A DNA stretch of 64,000 bases from Andrena cerasifolii (lineage: Eukaryota > Arthropoda > Insecta > Hymenoptera > Andrenidae), in assembly GCF_050908995.1 (NCBI RefSeq), contig NC_135121.1:6572001-6636000 (forward strand), in the 5' to 3' direction. The notes below the pieces were generated by a model. The model was not told where the DNA came from. It saw only the letters and a list, made by a program, of their open reading frames with translations, and ran no database searches. A program made the translations under genes and the position numbers. This document shows positions 11,166 to 21,713 of this stretch, piece by piece. The stretch's first letter is position 1. Each line of letters opens with the position of its first letter.

Positions 11166-11871
11166 TAACTCCGAGTTTACACATGCACCGTTTCATTCGG
11201 CCTTATAATTTTATGAATTTCACGAAATTGCTATATACGAATTTTTATGAACCTTCAAAAGAAAGGAATTTTTATTTAATGATATTTCAGGACAGGGAAA
11301 ATATTGAATTAACGAAGCAGAAGCCAATTACTATCAAATGCATACGATGAGTACTAAAGGATCAGAAGTACTAATGAATCATGGTGCATAAAAGTCGGCA
11401 GGAGTTCTTATAGCATCGCAGTGGAAACTAAAGATATTCCTGAAAAGATGATGGATCAGTGCATGTTTAGTAAAGGTCGTACCATGCGAAGATTAATTTT
11501 CATCCTCTTCGGTTTGTTTACGTTTCACACGAATGATGAATAATGAGAATTTATGCGCACCCTTCCCCTCTACTTGATTAGTATTATTATAGCTAAGAGA
11601 GTGTTGTGTAAACGTTTGAAATTTTCAATTATGCAGTGTATCAACAGCTGCCTATATTTTAACGTTGAAAACCAGCAGGGTTATAAATAATAGAGAATTT
11701 TATACGAATTTATGCAATACGCAACTTCTATTTTCGGGATTTGTGATCGTGTACAGATTTCTAAGCAATAATTTAATTTATCAAGGCTTTTTGTTTGAAA
11801 GAGTATGGTACCTATATCATGGGGTTGGAAATGTTTTACTTACCATTAAACAAATACGTCTAAATGTAAAT
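11166..11871. other. AT-rich, no gene recognised
   Basis: Short frames at 11153-11350 and 11665-11874 lack motifs or clear coding bias. Confidence 0.5.
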
Positions 11872-12641
11872 TAGGGTCGCTCTTATTTTCGACTTTAGAA
11901 TTTTCTGTGCCCCCCCCCCCCCTTCAGTCTAGAGCCCCAAAAAATAAGTGATCTTTAGGAATTAATTAAAGGAAAACTATTATATATAATTTAATGGGAT
12001 TTTTTGCATTGTATTAAGTATGTTTTAAATTATAGAAATAAATTTTTTTATTTATAATTAATCATTTCAGACGGCACTGAGGAGTCGTTAAAGTCAAGGC
12101 GTCAAAAAATTCATCCAAATCGGTGGGACCTGTATCTCCAAAAGTTATTATCCGATTCGACTGAAACTTTTTTATTTTAAAGAATATACTTCTGGCTAGG
12201 GGGGAAACCAGAAAAAATTACAAAAATTAAATTTTTTTAGAAAATAACGGCACTTGAAATTTGTAATCACTTCTTCTCTATATTATTCGTCCTGTCAACG
12301 TCTTTAAAAATTATAAATTTTCATTTTTTTAATTTTTACTGGTTTTCGCCAGAGCCAGAAGTATATTCTTCAAACTAAAAAAAGGTTCAGTCGAATCGGA
12401 TAATAACTTCTGGATATACAGGTCCCACCGTTTTGAGAACTCTGTTTCGAGAAAAACGCGTTTAAAGTTTTACGTGAGCGCCGAGTGGCAGGTTGTTGCC
12501 CATGCATTTGCCGCTACTCAAATACCTATAACTTCGGGAATTTTACGAATTTCAACAAATCCTTTTAAACACTTATTCCTAAAAGGTTAAACATTCGAAA
12601 AATGAAATAAAAAAGTCGACTTTTATATCGGAAAGTCCCCT
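11872..12641. mobile_element. foldback element (family F2, copy 1)
   Basis: The arms pair over about 100 bp: GGTGGGACCTGTATCTCCAA and TTATTATCCGATTCGACTGA near 12131-12170 against TCAGTCGAATCGGATAATAA and GGTCCCACC near 12390-12430. The right end reads CGGAAAGTCCCCT|TA and matches the inverted left end of copy 2 at 40974 (TA|AGGGGACCTTCCGAT). A C12 run sits near the left end. The left boundary is uncertain. Confidence 0.65.
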
Positions 12642-12899
12642 TAATATCCTGCGGCATATTTAATTTTATTCTATAAGAGACTGGGTAGGTGATCTCATAA
12701 TACTGCTTTTTATTTCACGTAAAATTTTGATTACAATACGTGGTGTCTGTTTTGAGTCGCTGATATGTCTGATATGTCCAAAGACGAAACAAGTAGATGA
12801 GAGAACAACCTCTTCCATGACGCTTCAGTGCGTGGAACGACCCATAGCTTCTTCAGTATGATAAATGACGCCAAGGCACGTACATTCTCAAAGGAGAAC

Positions 12900-13115
12900 T
12901 TATCCACCTCCACTTTCGATAGTCAGTTTAATACACTTCTGATGATATTCACGCACACGGTTTCTCACGTACCTTTCACCATCTAATCCACACAGATTAA
13001 ATTTGCCTTCGTCGAGAAGTACAACTTTACATCGCTGTATTTCTGCCCAGTCAAGTTCCGCCCCGTGTTTCTCTGCAAATTGAAGTTTAACGCGTCGATC
13101 CCTTTTAAATAACAC
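12900..13115 (-). pseudogene. Tc1-like transposase fragment
   Basis: The frame reads LQFAEKHGAELDWAEIQRCK, then VVLLDEGKFNLCGLDGERYV, then EYHQKCIKLTIESGGG. This matches the Tc1 transposase catalytic core: RLKFAKEH..W.KVIFSDESKFNLFGSDGR.YVWR, then PKC..PTVKHGGGS. The first catalytic Asp is kept in LLDEGKF (family SDESKF). The rest of the DDE domain is absent or frameshifted. The overlapping minus-strand frame at 12983-13168 begins upstream in another phase, which suggests a frameshift. The next frame (12731-12913) lacks Tc1 motifs. Only about 70 of roughly 340 residues remain, so it is inactive. Confidence 0.8.
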
Positions 13116-13278
13116 AGACCTTTTTCGTTTGACTTTCCATTATTCATCATGTCGGACGTTGGGTCCAAACACTTTTACCTCTTCTTACCTACTCAAGTAA
13201 ATATTTCATTTTCGACGAATCGAAAGATCAGCTTGGATACAATCTATTTCCCGAAGTTTTGCTTCTCCGGAAATATTA

Positions 13279-13530
13279 AGGGGTCATGCTCAGTCAGGAG
13301 GCCGAAAAAGGGTGGTCTTTAGAAATTTTTTACTCAGAAGAAAAAAAGATTTTTTGAGAAATGTGTTATAGCTTTTGAGTAAAAAATTTCGTGTTTTCAT
13401 GCCCAGGGAATTTAAGGGAGTGTCCTGCTTTATAAGGTCCAAAAAATCGATTTTTTTATTGCCTAAATCGATAGATAAACTATCCAAGAATGTATTCACA
13501 AAGTTATAGCGGCCAATTCGAAGTATTTTT
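13279..13530. repeat. truncated tandem copy of foldback F1 left arm
   Basis: It begins TA|AGGGGTCATGCTCAGTCAGG and continues GAGGCCGAAAAAGGGTGGTC. It is a diverged copy of the left end of the foldback starting at 13532. It runs into that element and has no right arm of its own. Confidence 0.75.
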
Positions 13531-13531
13531 A

Positions 13532-14253
13532 AGGGGTCATGATCAGTCAGGAGGCCGAAAAAAGGGTGGTCTTTGGAAATTTTTTACTAAAAAGCTATAA
13601 CACATTTATCAAAAAATCTTTTTTCCTTTTAAGGATTGCATCTAGTACCGTGCATCGTAATTTTTTCATTTAAAAATATTTATCAATTACTAAGTTATTG
13701 TCCATGACTCGAAGGTTCTCTAAAAAAAAGGGCTTCTGCGGTGACCACTGCTGCTCGAAAGTCAAGCATCTAAAATAAAAAATTCAAAAGAATTTACTTA
13801 TTATATTATATTATCTAGTATTTGAACGAAGGATTTTTCGAAATATTGATTTGGGAAAAAATGGCTGATGTTTAAAGTAAAAGTTTAAAATTTTATATAA
13901 ATCGTGTCTGATTTTTGTCAATTAAAAGAAAACTAAGCATGGGATAAAAAAATCCTTCGTTCAAATACTAGATAATATAATATAATAAGTAAATTCTTTT
14001 GAATTTTTTATTTTAGATGATCGACTTTCGAGCAGCAGTGGTCACCGCAGAAGCCTTTTTTTTAGAGAACCTTCGAGTGATGGACGATAACTTAGTTATT
14101 TATAAATATTTTTAAATAAAAAATTTACGATGCACGGTACTAGATGCAATCCTTATAAGGAAACAAGATTTTTTGAGAAATCTGTTATAGCTTTCGAGTA
14201 AAAAATGTCCAAAGACCACCCTTTTTTCGGCCTCCTGACTGTGCATGACCCCT
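13532..14253. mobile_element. large foldback element (family F1)
   Basis: About 722 bp with arms of roughly 310 bp (13532-13850 against 13940-14253) and a short unpaired centre. Ends are TA|AGGGGTCATGATCAGTCAGG and CCTGACTGTGCATGACCCCT|TA. Inner arm matches include GACCACTGCTGCTCGAAAGT and ACTAGATAATATAATATAAT. TA flanks fit a Tc1/mariner-type non-autonomous element. No protein coding. Transcription through it would give a long hairpin RNA. Confidence 0.88.
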
Positions 14254-16254
14254 TAACATTATCTTTAAAATTGATATGCTTTCGAATTTGTAATAAGTAT
14301 GCCCAGTTCCTTCAACATGTTTCGATAAATTATTCCTTGTTTCCAAGACAGTAATAACTGGATTAAAAATTGTCTACTTTTATTCACGTGCACGAATCAG
14401 AAGGGAACTGAATTTATGTAGGTATTGAAATAAACGAGGAGACATTTTATTGAATTTTGACGTTTAACTGAATCTGCAAGAATGAAAAGAAAATTTATAT
14501 TGCATTACTTGCATGAATTTTTTTTAAACTAGTGATTAACTCGCCAAGTATAGAAGGCAGGTGAAAATTTATTACAAAAAATTAATTACGATACCTTTAT
14601 TATAGATTTAACTATTTGTAAGTGTACAAACACCACAGAGTGCTTAATTTCCTGGGGGGCAATGTGCGCTTGATGAAGAACTATTTTTCGCGCAGTTTAA
14701 TATGTTCCCTCAAGTTCTTTTTAAATTAGAATTCCTTGATTGGAAAACGCCCGTTCTCTGTATGTACTTTTCCAATATAAACCTTGAATTATTAAATGGG
14801 AGATTAAACAAAGAATACAAAACAGGGATACGATTAAGTTCGAAAGTAAAGAATCACTCCTTGGCCGCGGCTTTTAATCGATCTACTCGTTGGTACGCAC
14901 TGCAAGTGAAATAGACCAATATATGACCAGACGTAGGTCGCAAGTAGAATAACTCGTAGGTAACTATCCACATCCACTCGACAATATCACGAATGAGTAG
15001 ACTCGTAGTCAGGAATAAAATCCATGCAGAAGAAACTGTATAATCATAAGTTTCAAAATTGATTTTAAATCATAGAATGTGTCCAAACTGCAGAAAGCAT
15101 TTACTGGGTGCTGACAAAGTAAGGTGAATGTCCCAATTTCTGCTGATTTAAGAGGTAACTCGTCATAAAGAAGGTGTAAAAAATATGTTTGCGATGAAAA
15201 CTTGCAGAGTAATTGATTAATTATTTAATAATAAATCAACCAATTGAAAAACTATTTAAGAAAGATATTTCAAGATGTTTAACTATTAGTAATTTGTAAT
15301 TAAATATATAATGCTCTAAATGTCCGTATTTCTGCTCATGAAAAATAGAGATGTATGTATTGCCCCAAGCTCGTGCAACATTCGCGTAAGTGTTTAAATA
15401 ATTTAGAATTATTTTCTCGCAACTATAGTACAAACGTAACGCATATAATAATAAGAAAAATACGAAATGAGCAGAAATGGGGATATGAGCAGAAACTGGG
15501 ACAAGCGATTTTTAAAAATCATTTTTATACAAAATGGCATTAAACAATAAAATTTTGAAGTCGTTGGATTGAATTTATTCTTCTTTTACAGTACAAATCT
15601 TGGTGAAAGCAATACAAAGGTCTTATGCGTCATTATCTTAGGACTAATAATTTAGCCAGAAGGCGCACTAGAATAGGCTATCAAATTTGTAAAAAATCAT
15701 TATTATTTGATATTGCTATTGATGATATTGTCACCTTATAAAACAGATCTTCTTTTAATTGTTCTGTGTCAGGGAGGACGACACAATTTACGATAAAAGC
15801 AGATTATAGAAACTTGGGCACAGTGGTCCGCGCACTCTGTGACATTTGAATAGCCGCGCCTCTTAATCAAGTAGATACGTGTCAGCGACGCTTGTTAATT
15901 TCGGGTCAAGTCACCTTTTATTATATAAAACGGTGTGAAATTTTCAATCGTCAACGCGAACAGGGCGAAAAGCACTGCTGATAAGTTATTGACAAGTCTT
16001 TATCATCTGCAATAATTTTTTTTTAAAAATTAAGATTTTAAATTTACATGTATATAATCTCAGTTTTTATACATTTAAAAAATTTTACTGTATATTAGTC
16101 ACATAGAAAAATTATAATTACTGTATTATTATTATTTCATATTCACATACGAAGCAGCAGACAGCAACATAACTGTGATATTAATAATCTGTTATATTTA
16201 TTGTTAACAATATAGTGCAAGTAGAATCGTAAGGCAGGTCTGATTAACCCCTCA
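14254..16254. other. AT-rich, no gene recognised
   Basis: Contains several stop-ridden short frames. At about 15120 (AAGGTGAATGTCCCAATTTC) and 15490 (GAGCAGAAACTGGGACAAGC) are sequences resembling degenerate ends of the GGGTAGATGTCCC MITE family. This is too weak to annotate as a copy. Confidence 0.45.
15885..15965 (+). promoter_or_regulatory. weak candidate TATA-type promoter
   Basis: A TATATAAAA box (about 15922) sits below a GC-moderate stretch, with a possible initiator TTCAATCG about 25-30 bp downstream. No open frame follows within 500 bp, so this may be chance in AT-rich DNA. Confidence 0.15.
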
Positions 16255-16450
16255 ACGACCCACCCCTGAAACGAAAAACTGACCGTGAGGGGCATATATA
16301 AACCAGAAAGTGTTTGTGTGTTTGCCTGTCGATTAAAAACTTTCGAACGGTAAACTCTGGGATCACAAATTGTGCCCCAGCTATTTTTACAAAAAAAAAA
16401 TTTGTAAGATCAGAATCTAAATTTCGGGCGAAGCCGAATAGTAAAGCTAG
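16255..16450 (+). mobile_element. Helitron-like 3' end remnant
   Basis: The segment ends in a TTCGG/CCGAA hairpin (TTCGGGCGAAGCCGAA), an 8-base spacer and CTAG followed by T. This is the arrangement of Helitron 3' termini (hairpin, then CTRR, inserted 5' of T). The upstream TGTTTGTGTGTTTGCCTGTC tract is also common in such arthropod elements. No 5' TC end or Rep/helicase sequence was seen. Confidence 0.45.
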
Positions 16451-16559
16451 TGATATATAATAGAAATGTGAATGAATATCATGTAATCCAAATATGATCG
16501 CTAATAACCTACGAAGTTGATGCCACCTTAAACGAATAATAAACAACAAAAAAATGAGT

Positions 16560-16830
16560 TCGCTTGGACCGTGTACAAAACAGAGGCAACTGTCCGAGAA
16601 CGTGGCTTTAATACTTTTCGGATGCTCTGGACTAGACCAAACCGATTTGCGCCCACCCCAGGATCGTGCTGGAATGACGCAGCACCTGAGGCTAAGAAGA
16701 ATCGAAAAAGGGTCGTGAGCGATACCCTCGGTTTGCGGAATCGATCAAAGTGTCATGGAATTGTACAGTTAATCTGTGTTTCTTGGCCCGTGGTTCGCGG
16801 AAAGCTTCTGTTGACGTTCTACTCGTATCC
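16560..16830. other. short GC-moderate island
   Basis: Non-repetitive segment with slightly raised GC. The frame at 16571-16867 has no recognisable domain. Confidence 0.35.
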
Positions 16831-16986
16831 CGGAAAAAACGTTTCCTGCTTTAATTTTTCCTGCTGAAAGGAAAACATTGCTACTTTGAAGTTTCTCGTT
16901 ATTAACGCTGCTCTTAAATTTTACAAGGTGACACCTACAATGTTTGTACACCAGATTTTTTTTGTTATTACAGAAATAAGTAATAA

Positions 16987-17141
16987 CAGTGGCGCACTCA
17001 GAGAAAGAGGCTTTGTAAAAAGAAAGGAAAACTGGATTTTAGTGTTTAAATCACTTTGGATAATCACCTAACGAATTTTATTGAATTTGCATTAAAAATA
17101 TTTTTATTCGATCAACTCGGCACCTCCCAAAATTAACTCCT
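16987..17141 (+). mobile_element. hAT-type MITE fragment (family H1, copy C)
   Basis: It begins CAGTGGCGCACTCAG and contains AATCACCTAACGAATTTTAT, TGAATTTGCATTAAAAATAT and CAACTCGGCACCTCCCAAAA, in the same order as copy B at 25404-25625. The right terminus is missing, so no target duplication can be read. Confidence 0.65.
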
Positions 17142-18737
17142 TTTGTTTATTTGAGTTTCGATTATTTGAAGGATTTTAAAAATGTAATAAAATTAGGTGA
17201 GTTTTTAAGATTTCTGTTTCTTCTTGAAAAAATTTTGTTTCTTCTTCTTTCTCCCTTCTATTTAATGTAACTGTAATGAATACTGCAGCAGTATTGATAT
17301 ATATGTTCACACTTAAAATCGATACATTACTTGCCTCTCTATTTTTATTTGTAAAATGTAATACACAAATACGATACTTTTGCAATTAATGTGAAATTTT
17401 ATTTGTCTCGATATTGATTCAAATAGCCAAAAAGAAGCAAAATTTTGAAAATTGTGAATGGAGGATTAATATATGGAGTTATATCTCTGAAAAATGTATC
17501 ACGTTAAGAATCGTTCATTTATAAAATTTGCAAATTTGCAGTTTAATATTTCTCACCTCCTTCAGCATCAGATCAATTCATTTTTAGAATACTATTTAAC
17601 TACAATACGTTTTTTTATGAAATAGAAAATTCAAAGAAATAAAATATAAAGCAACAGCTGAAATTAATGCGTTCCATTAGAATCAAAGAAAATATGAAAA
17701 TGCAGAAATCTTGTATAAAACACGTAATATATAGTACATTGTAAAAGATAGAAGAATGAAAATTATATTTCGAACATGATAATGAAGAAAGCTGCATTGA
17801 AATATATTTGAATAAGTGAGGTGAATATACAATAGACACAGAACAGTAGAAAGTACATATAGAAAATTGAAAAAGCATTTCACTTGCATTCTTTTTCCAC
17901 TTTGCATTGAAATTTCTAAAATAAACATTGGTAGTTGGTTGTTAATACATGATTAGATATATACATGTATGCACTTTTTTTTATAAATCTTACGCTTTTG
18001 TCAAATTTTGTTGGGCAATTTCATCAATTGGTTCATTTTTTTATTATAAAATTTACATTGATTATAAAAGAGGTTTTATTTATTCTATACAGTGTATTTC
18101 ATAAAAACGAACGCTCAAGCAAAAGTGATAGAAGATTTTCCTCTAATTTTACATTTGTTTAGGTTTGGTTGTAGAGCAACAGTTAATGCTGAACCTCGCC
18201 TACTCGCTTTTGTAATTTTAATTTGAATTTTAAAATTTAATTGTAATGGTGCAATAAAGTTATTTAATAATTTGTAGCAGAAGATGTTTAAAAGAAATGT
18301 GAATTGTAAAAATTCTATTGATGTTGCAAAATTGTATACTACATTTATCATTAATTTTACATACGTCACAAATAATGAATAAGCAAAGCTAAATCAATAA
18401 TTTCCAAATTCCACGCGGCGATAAGTTTCCTTTATTCCAATGAATATTCATTCCTGCTTGCATATAGTGGTGCTCATATGAAAACTTCCTCTGGATCGAT
18501 TTGATTGATATTCCGGCATGCATTATTAATTTAAACAAATAAAGTAAAATCTTTCAACTTAGGATTTGTTTCTGCATTATATTATCGTTAACTTCTGTAG
18601 CATAAAGTCTCAAGGATAGACAGATTATTTATTCTTTTTTAATCAAATTTCTTAGATCCTTAAAATTGTTATTGCTAAATGTAAGTAATAATTAATAAGT
18701 ATTGGTAGAAATACATTTTATATGCATTCAGATTATA

Positions 18738-18740
<3 letters not shown>
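17142..18740. other. very AT-rich spacer
   Basis: Several short frames on both strands (such as 17615-17928 and 18115-18369) encode Phe/Ile/Tyr-rich peptides, as expected from AT-rich non-coding DNA. No repeats were recognised. Confidence 0.55.

Positions 18741-18781
<41 letters not shown>
18741..18781. repeat. (AT)n microsatellite
   Basis: Uninterrupted AT dinucleotide run of about 20 units. Confidence 0.95.
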
Positions 18782-18784
<3 letters not shown>

Positions 18785-18799
18785 TTTAGTTTGTTTGAT

Positions 18800-19282
18800 A
18801 CTTATGGAATTACAAAAATATAACAAAATAAAATATACTCTACGTATACAAAACCAATTAAATAAAAAAATTAAAATAACTAAAATCCGTACAATTTTTT
18901 AGTTCATTTAATATTTGTGGCTCTACAAAAAATAACACAATAAAATACACAGCATTCAAAACCAAATGGGAAAAAAACTAAAATAACTAAAATCCGTACA
19001 AAATATAAATTACACATCTTTATTTCAGTTAGTATTCTTCTTCTGAAAATATGAACTCATGAAGATTAGTTTTACAATAAACTGTTACCTACTACAATAT
19101 GCTTGTGTCCGAGGCGATTTCAAGTCAAAATGTTAACGTTTTTAATCAAATAATTAATTCATTTTTACACATTAAGTCTAGTATATAAACCCCTTTTTCA
19201 AAATTAAAAACCAGTTTTCGAATTTTACAAATTTATGAAAAAAAAACGGTTTTTAAACCCGCTTTTTAAAACTGACAAACCC
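18800..19282. mobile_element. TA-flanked element (family M2, truncated copy)
   Basis: Shares TTATGGAATTACAAAAATAT, AACAAAATAAAATATACTCT and AACTAAAATCCGTACAA blocks with 30940-31050, and ends AAAACTGACAAACCC|TA like 31298. The left terminus and the 40-bp tandem array of the full copy at 30658-31298 are missing here. Internal duplication of the AAAATCCGTACAA block is visible. Confidence 0.7.
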
Positions 19283-20181
19283 TAGATTGTAGTGAAGATA
19301 TTTTCTCTTATTTCGTGGAGTTCAATTTGCTTGCTTTGCATCCACTCTCGATTCCATTTCTCCAAAATTTTCGTCGGTAAGTATTTTTGCGCGTCTTCGA
19401 TTGGAATATAGCCAAATGTATTTCCAAGGAAAAATAGATGACCCAGACAGGCAGTTATCTATGTACCTAAATTGTAAACGAACCTCACTGAACAAAACAG
19501 AATAACAAACTTAACTCGCCTCACCTCAAGTAAACATAAATGTGAAGTCTGTACACGGAAAATCAATCGAGCTCCAAATCGATTTGTAGTTTAAACAACT
19601 CTGTGGCACATGCCAGCTATAGTAGTAGTCCATACCATTATTTATAATTCCCCAGTGATATGAATTAATATTGTTCGCATCGCAGAAGTAAACTTATTCA
19701 TATCTCCGGTAATACATTATTATAAATGCAGAGAAAGGGAACTGCGGGAAGTTTGATAATTCCATTTCCTCTCCACTCTAGTACTTCACCCGCCATTAAT
19801 TTGTCAGCGAAGGGATAACAAGTGCGCACAAGAGTAGGAGTTTCGCATATACACTGTACAATGCACATACACACGCAAATTGCCGCAACAATTAAGTTTT
19901 CATATGCTTAAATAGAATTGATTGCAACTTTAAGTTTACAAAACTTAAAGATACATTGCCTTGCCCATCACACTTTTCTTCAGTTTTATCATCACCTGGG
20001 ATTCATCTGCACAACTTTCTGAATAGAAACCCTGTACATGGATGCTCTTCTCTGCACGTCATATAAATAAAATTATAAAGCAGCAAGGAAAACGGGGGTT
20101 GTTAATTTGACGTCGCGCGAATTAGATGTTCATCATCCTTTGAAATCAAATTTCATGTAAAATATAGCAGAAGCTTTATAA
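19283..20181. other. AT-rich spacer, no gene recognised
   Basis: No inverted repeats or domains were seen. Confidence 0.5.
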
Positions 20182-20409
20182 CAGGGTTGACTAACTCGCG
20201 AGCCGCCGGGGGCACCCCCGCCTTGCTGCCACGCTGAACGGCCCCCCTCCATACCGACCAAACTCTGACGATCGCAGTGGATTTCTCCTTCTTTCCTTCT
20301 CTTTTGACTGCGATCGTCAGAGTCTGGGAGGTATGGAGGGGGCCGTTCTGCGTGGCAGCAAGGCGGGGGTGCCCCCGGTGGCTCGCGAGCCACCAGTTAG
20401 TCAACCCTG
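20182..20409. mobile_element. GC-rich hairpin hAT MITE
   Basis: A 228-bp near-perfect palindrome with stems of about 100 bp and a loop of about 30 bp (CTCCTTCTTTCCTTCTCTTT). Termini are CAGGGTTGACTAACT and AGTTAGTCAACCCTG. It is flanked by an exact 8-bp duplication CTTTATAA (20174-20181, 20410-20417), which identifies a hAT-type insertion. The Pro/Gly-rich frames on the minus strand are read from the palindrome and are not genes. Confidence 0.92.
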
Positions 20410-20931
20410 CTTTATAACAACAGAATTGTAATTAAATAGTTATCTATTTGAAGGAAAAACTGTTAAACTCGAAAATGCACATGATACTTATAATTAGACG
20501 GTGGATGTTTATGCAGATGCATATACTGATATGCAAAAATTATTTTGCATATTGTATATGATTTATTAAAAGGTATATGCACATATGTTACATATTTCTT
20601 TTATATCTATGTCACTGTATTTGGTTGCGATCATAGATGAATTATTGAGCTGTTATGTGACATTAGTGATAAGTGCTAATGTTGATATCATTAGTACTAT
20701 TAGTATAATACATGCTCTACACACGAGAAGTAAATAAATAATTTTCAACCTCATAGTAGCTGCAAAAAAAATCGTCAAATTTCCAGCGTCTCAGGGTGGC
20801 GTAACACCCTTAAGCGACATTTGGAAATACTACCCTTAACATATTTGATAAAAATATACGTGGCATATTTTACGTGCATATTTATTTGCATATGCTTTTT
20901 GCATATTTTACGTGTATAAACATCAGCAGTA
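20410..20931. other. AT-rich, no gene recognised
   Basis: Repeated GCATAT/ATATGC words (CATATG-rich) without clear tandem order. Confidence 0.45.
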
Positions 20932-21713
20932 GGGTGGAGTGATACTTTATAGGCGAAAATTTAAATTTGAATTTTTAGTTGGCCTGGGTGCGGGATAGTT
21001 GTTTTTTGATTAAACAAACACAACTGTAAAAAAAAATTGGAAAAATATTCATGTCTGCAGGTTCCTTTTTCTGTTAAAAATGATCATATAATCATATAAT
21101 CATATAATCATATAATCATATAATCATATAATCATATAATCATATAATCATATAATCATATAATCATATAATCATGTAATCATGTAATCATGTAATCATA
21201 TAATCATATAATCATATAATCATATAATCATATAATCATATAATCATATAATCGTATAATCATATAATCGTATAATCATATAATCATATAATCATATAAT
21301 CGTATAATCATATAATCGTATAATCATATAATCGTATAATCATATAATCGTATAATCATATAATCGTATAATCATGTAATCATGTAATCATGTAATCATG
21401 TAATCATGTAATCATGTAATCATGTAATCATGTAATCATGTAATCATGTAATCATGTAATCATGTAATCATGTAATCATGTAATCATGTAATCATGTAAT
21501 CATGTAATCATGTAATCATGTAATCATGTAATCATGTAATCATGTAATCATGTAATCATATAATCATGTAATCATGTAATCATATAATCATGTAATCATG
21601 TAATCATATAATCATATAATCATATAATCATATAATCATTTTTAGGAGGAAAAGGAACCTGCAGACATGAATATATTTCCACATTTTTTTACAGTTGTGT
21701 TTGCCCTCCGCCC
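20932..21713. mobile_element. TIR element carrying an internal 8-bp satellite
   Basis: TA|GGGTGGAG at the left and CTCCGCCC|TA at the right. Inner arms pair strongly directly around the array: ACACAACTG, TTCATGTCTGCAGGTTCC left against GGAACCTGCAGACATGAA and CAGTTGTGT right. Between the arms are about 70 copies of an 8-bp unit (21083-21640). No coding capacity. Confidence 0.75.
21083..21640. repeat. 8-bp tandem array (ATCATATA)n with blocks of variants
   Basis: About 70 units. Three variants are arranged in blocks: ATCATATA (start), three ATCATGTA (about 21172), ATCATATA again, a zone where ATCGTATA alternates with ATCATATA as a 16-bp higher-order repeat (about 21250-21365), a long ATCATGTA block (about 21366-21555), then mixed units. 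The block order suggests successive local expansions by slippage or unequal exchange. Confidence 0.95.

Noticed and set aside
12731..12913. Minus-strand frame adjacent to the Tc1 fragment, considered as its C-terminus
   Set aside because: It lacks the expected Asp/Glu-containing Tc1 motifs, so it was not joined to the fragment.
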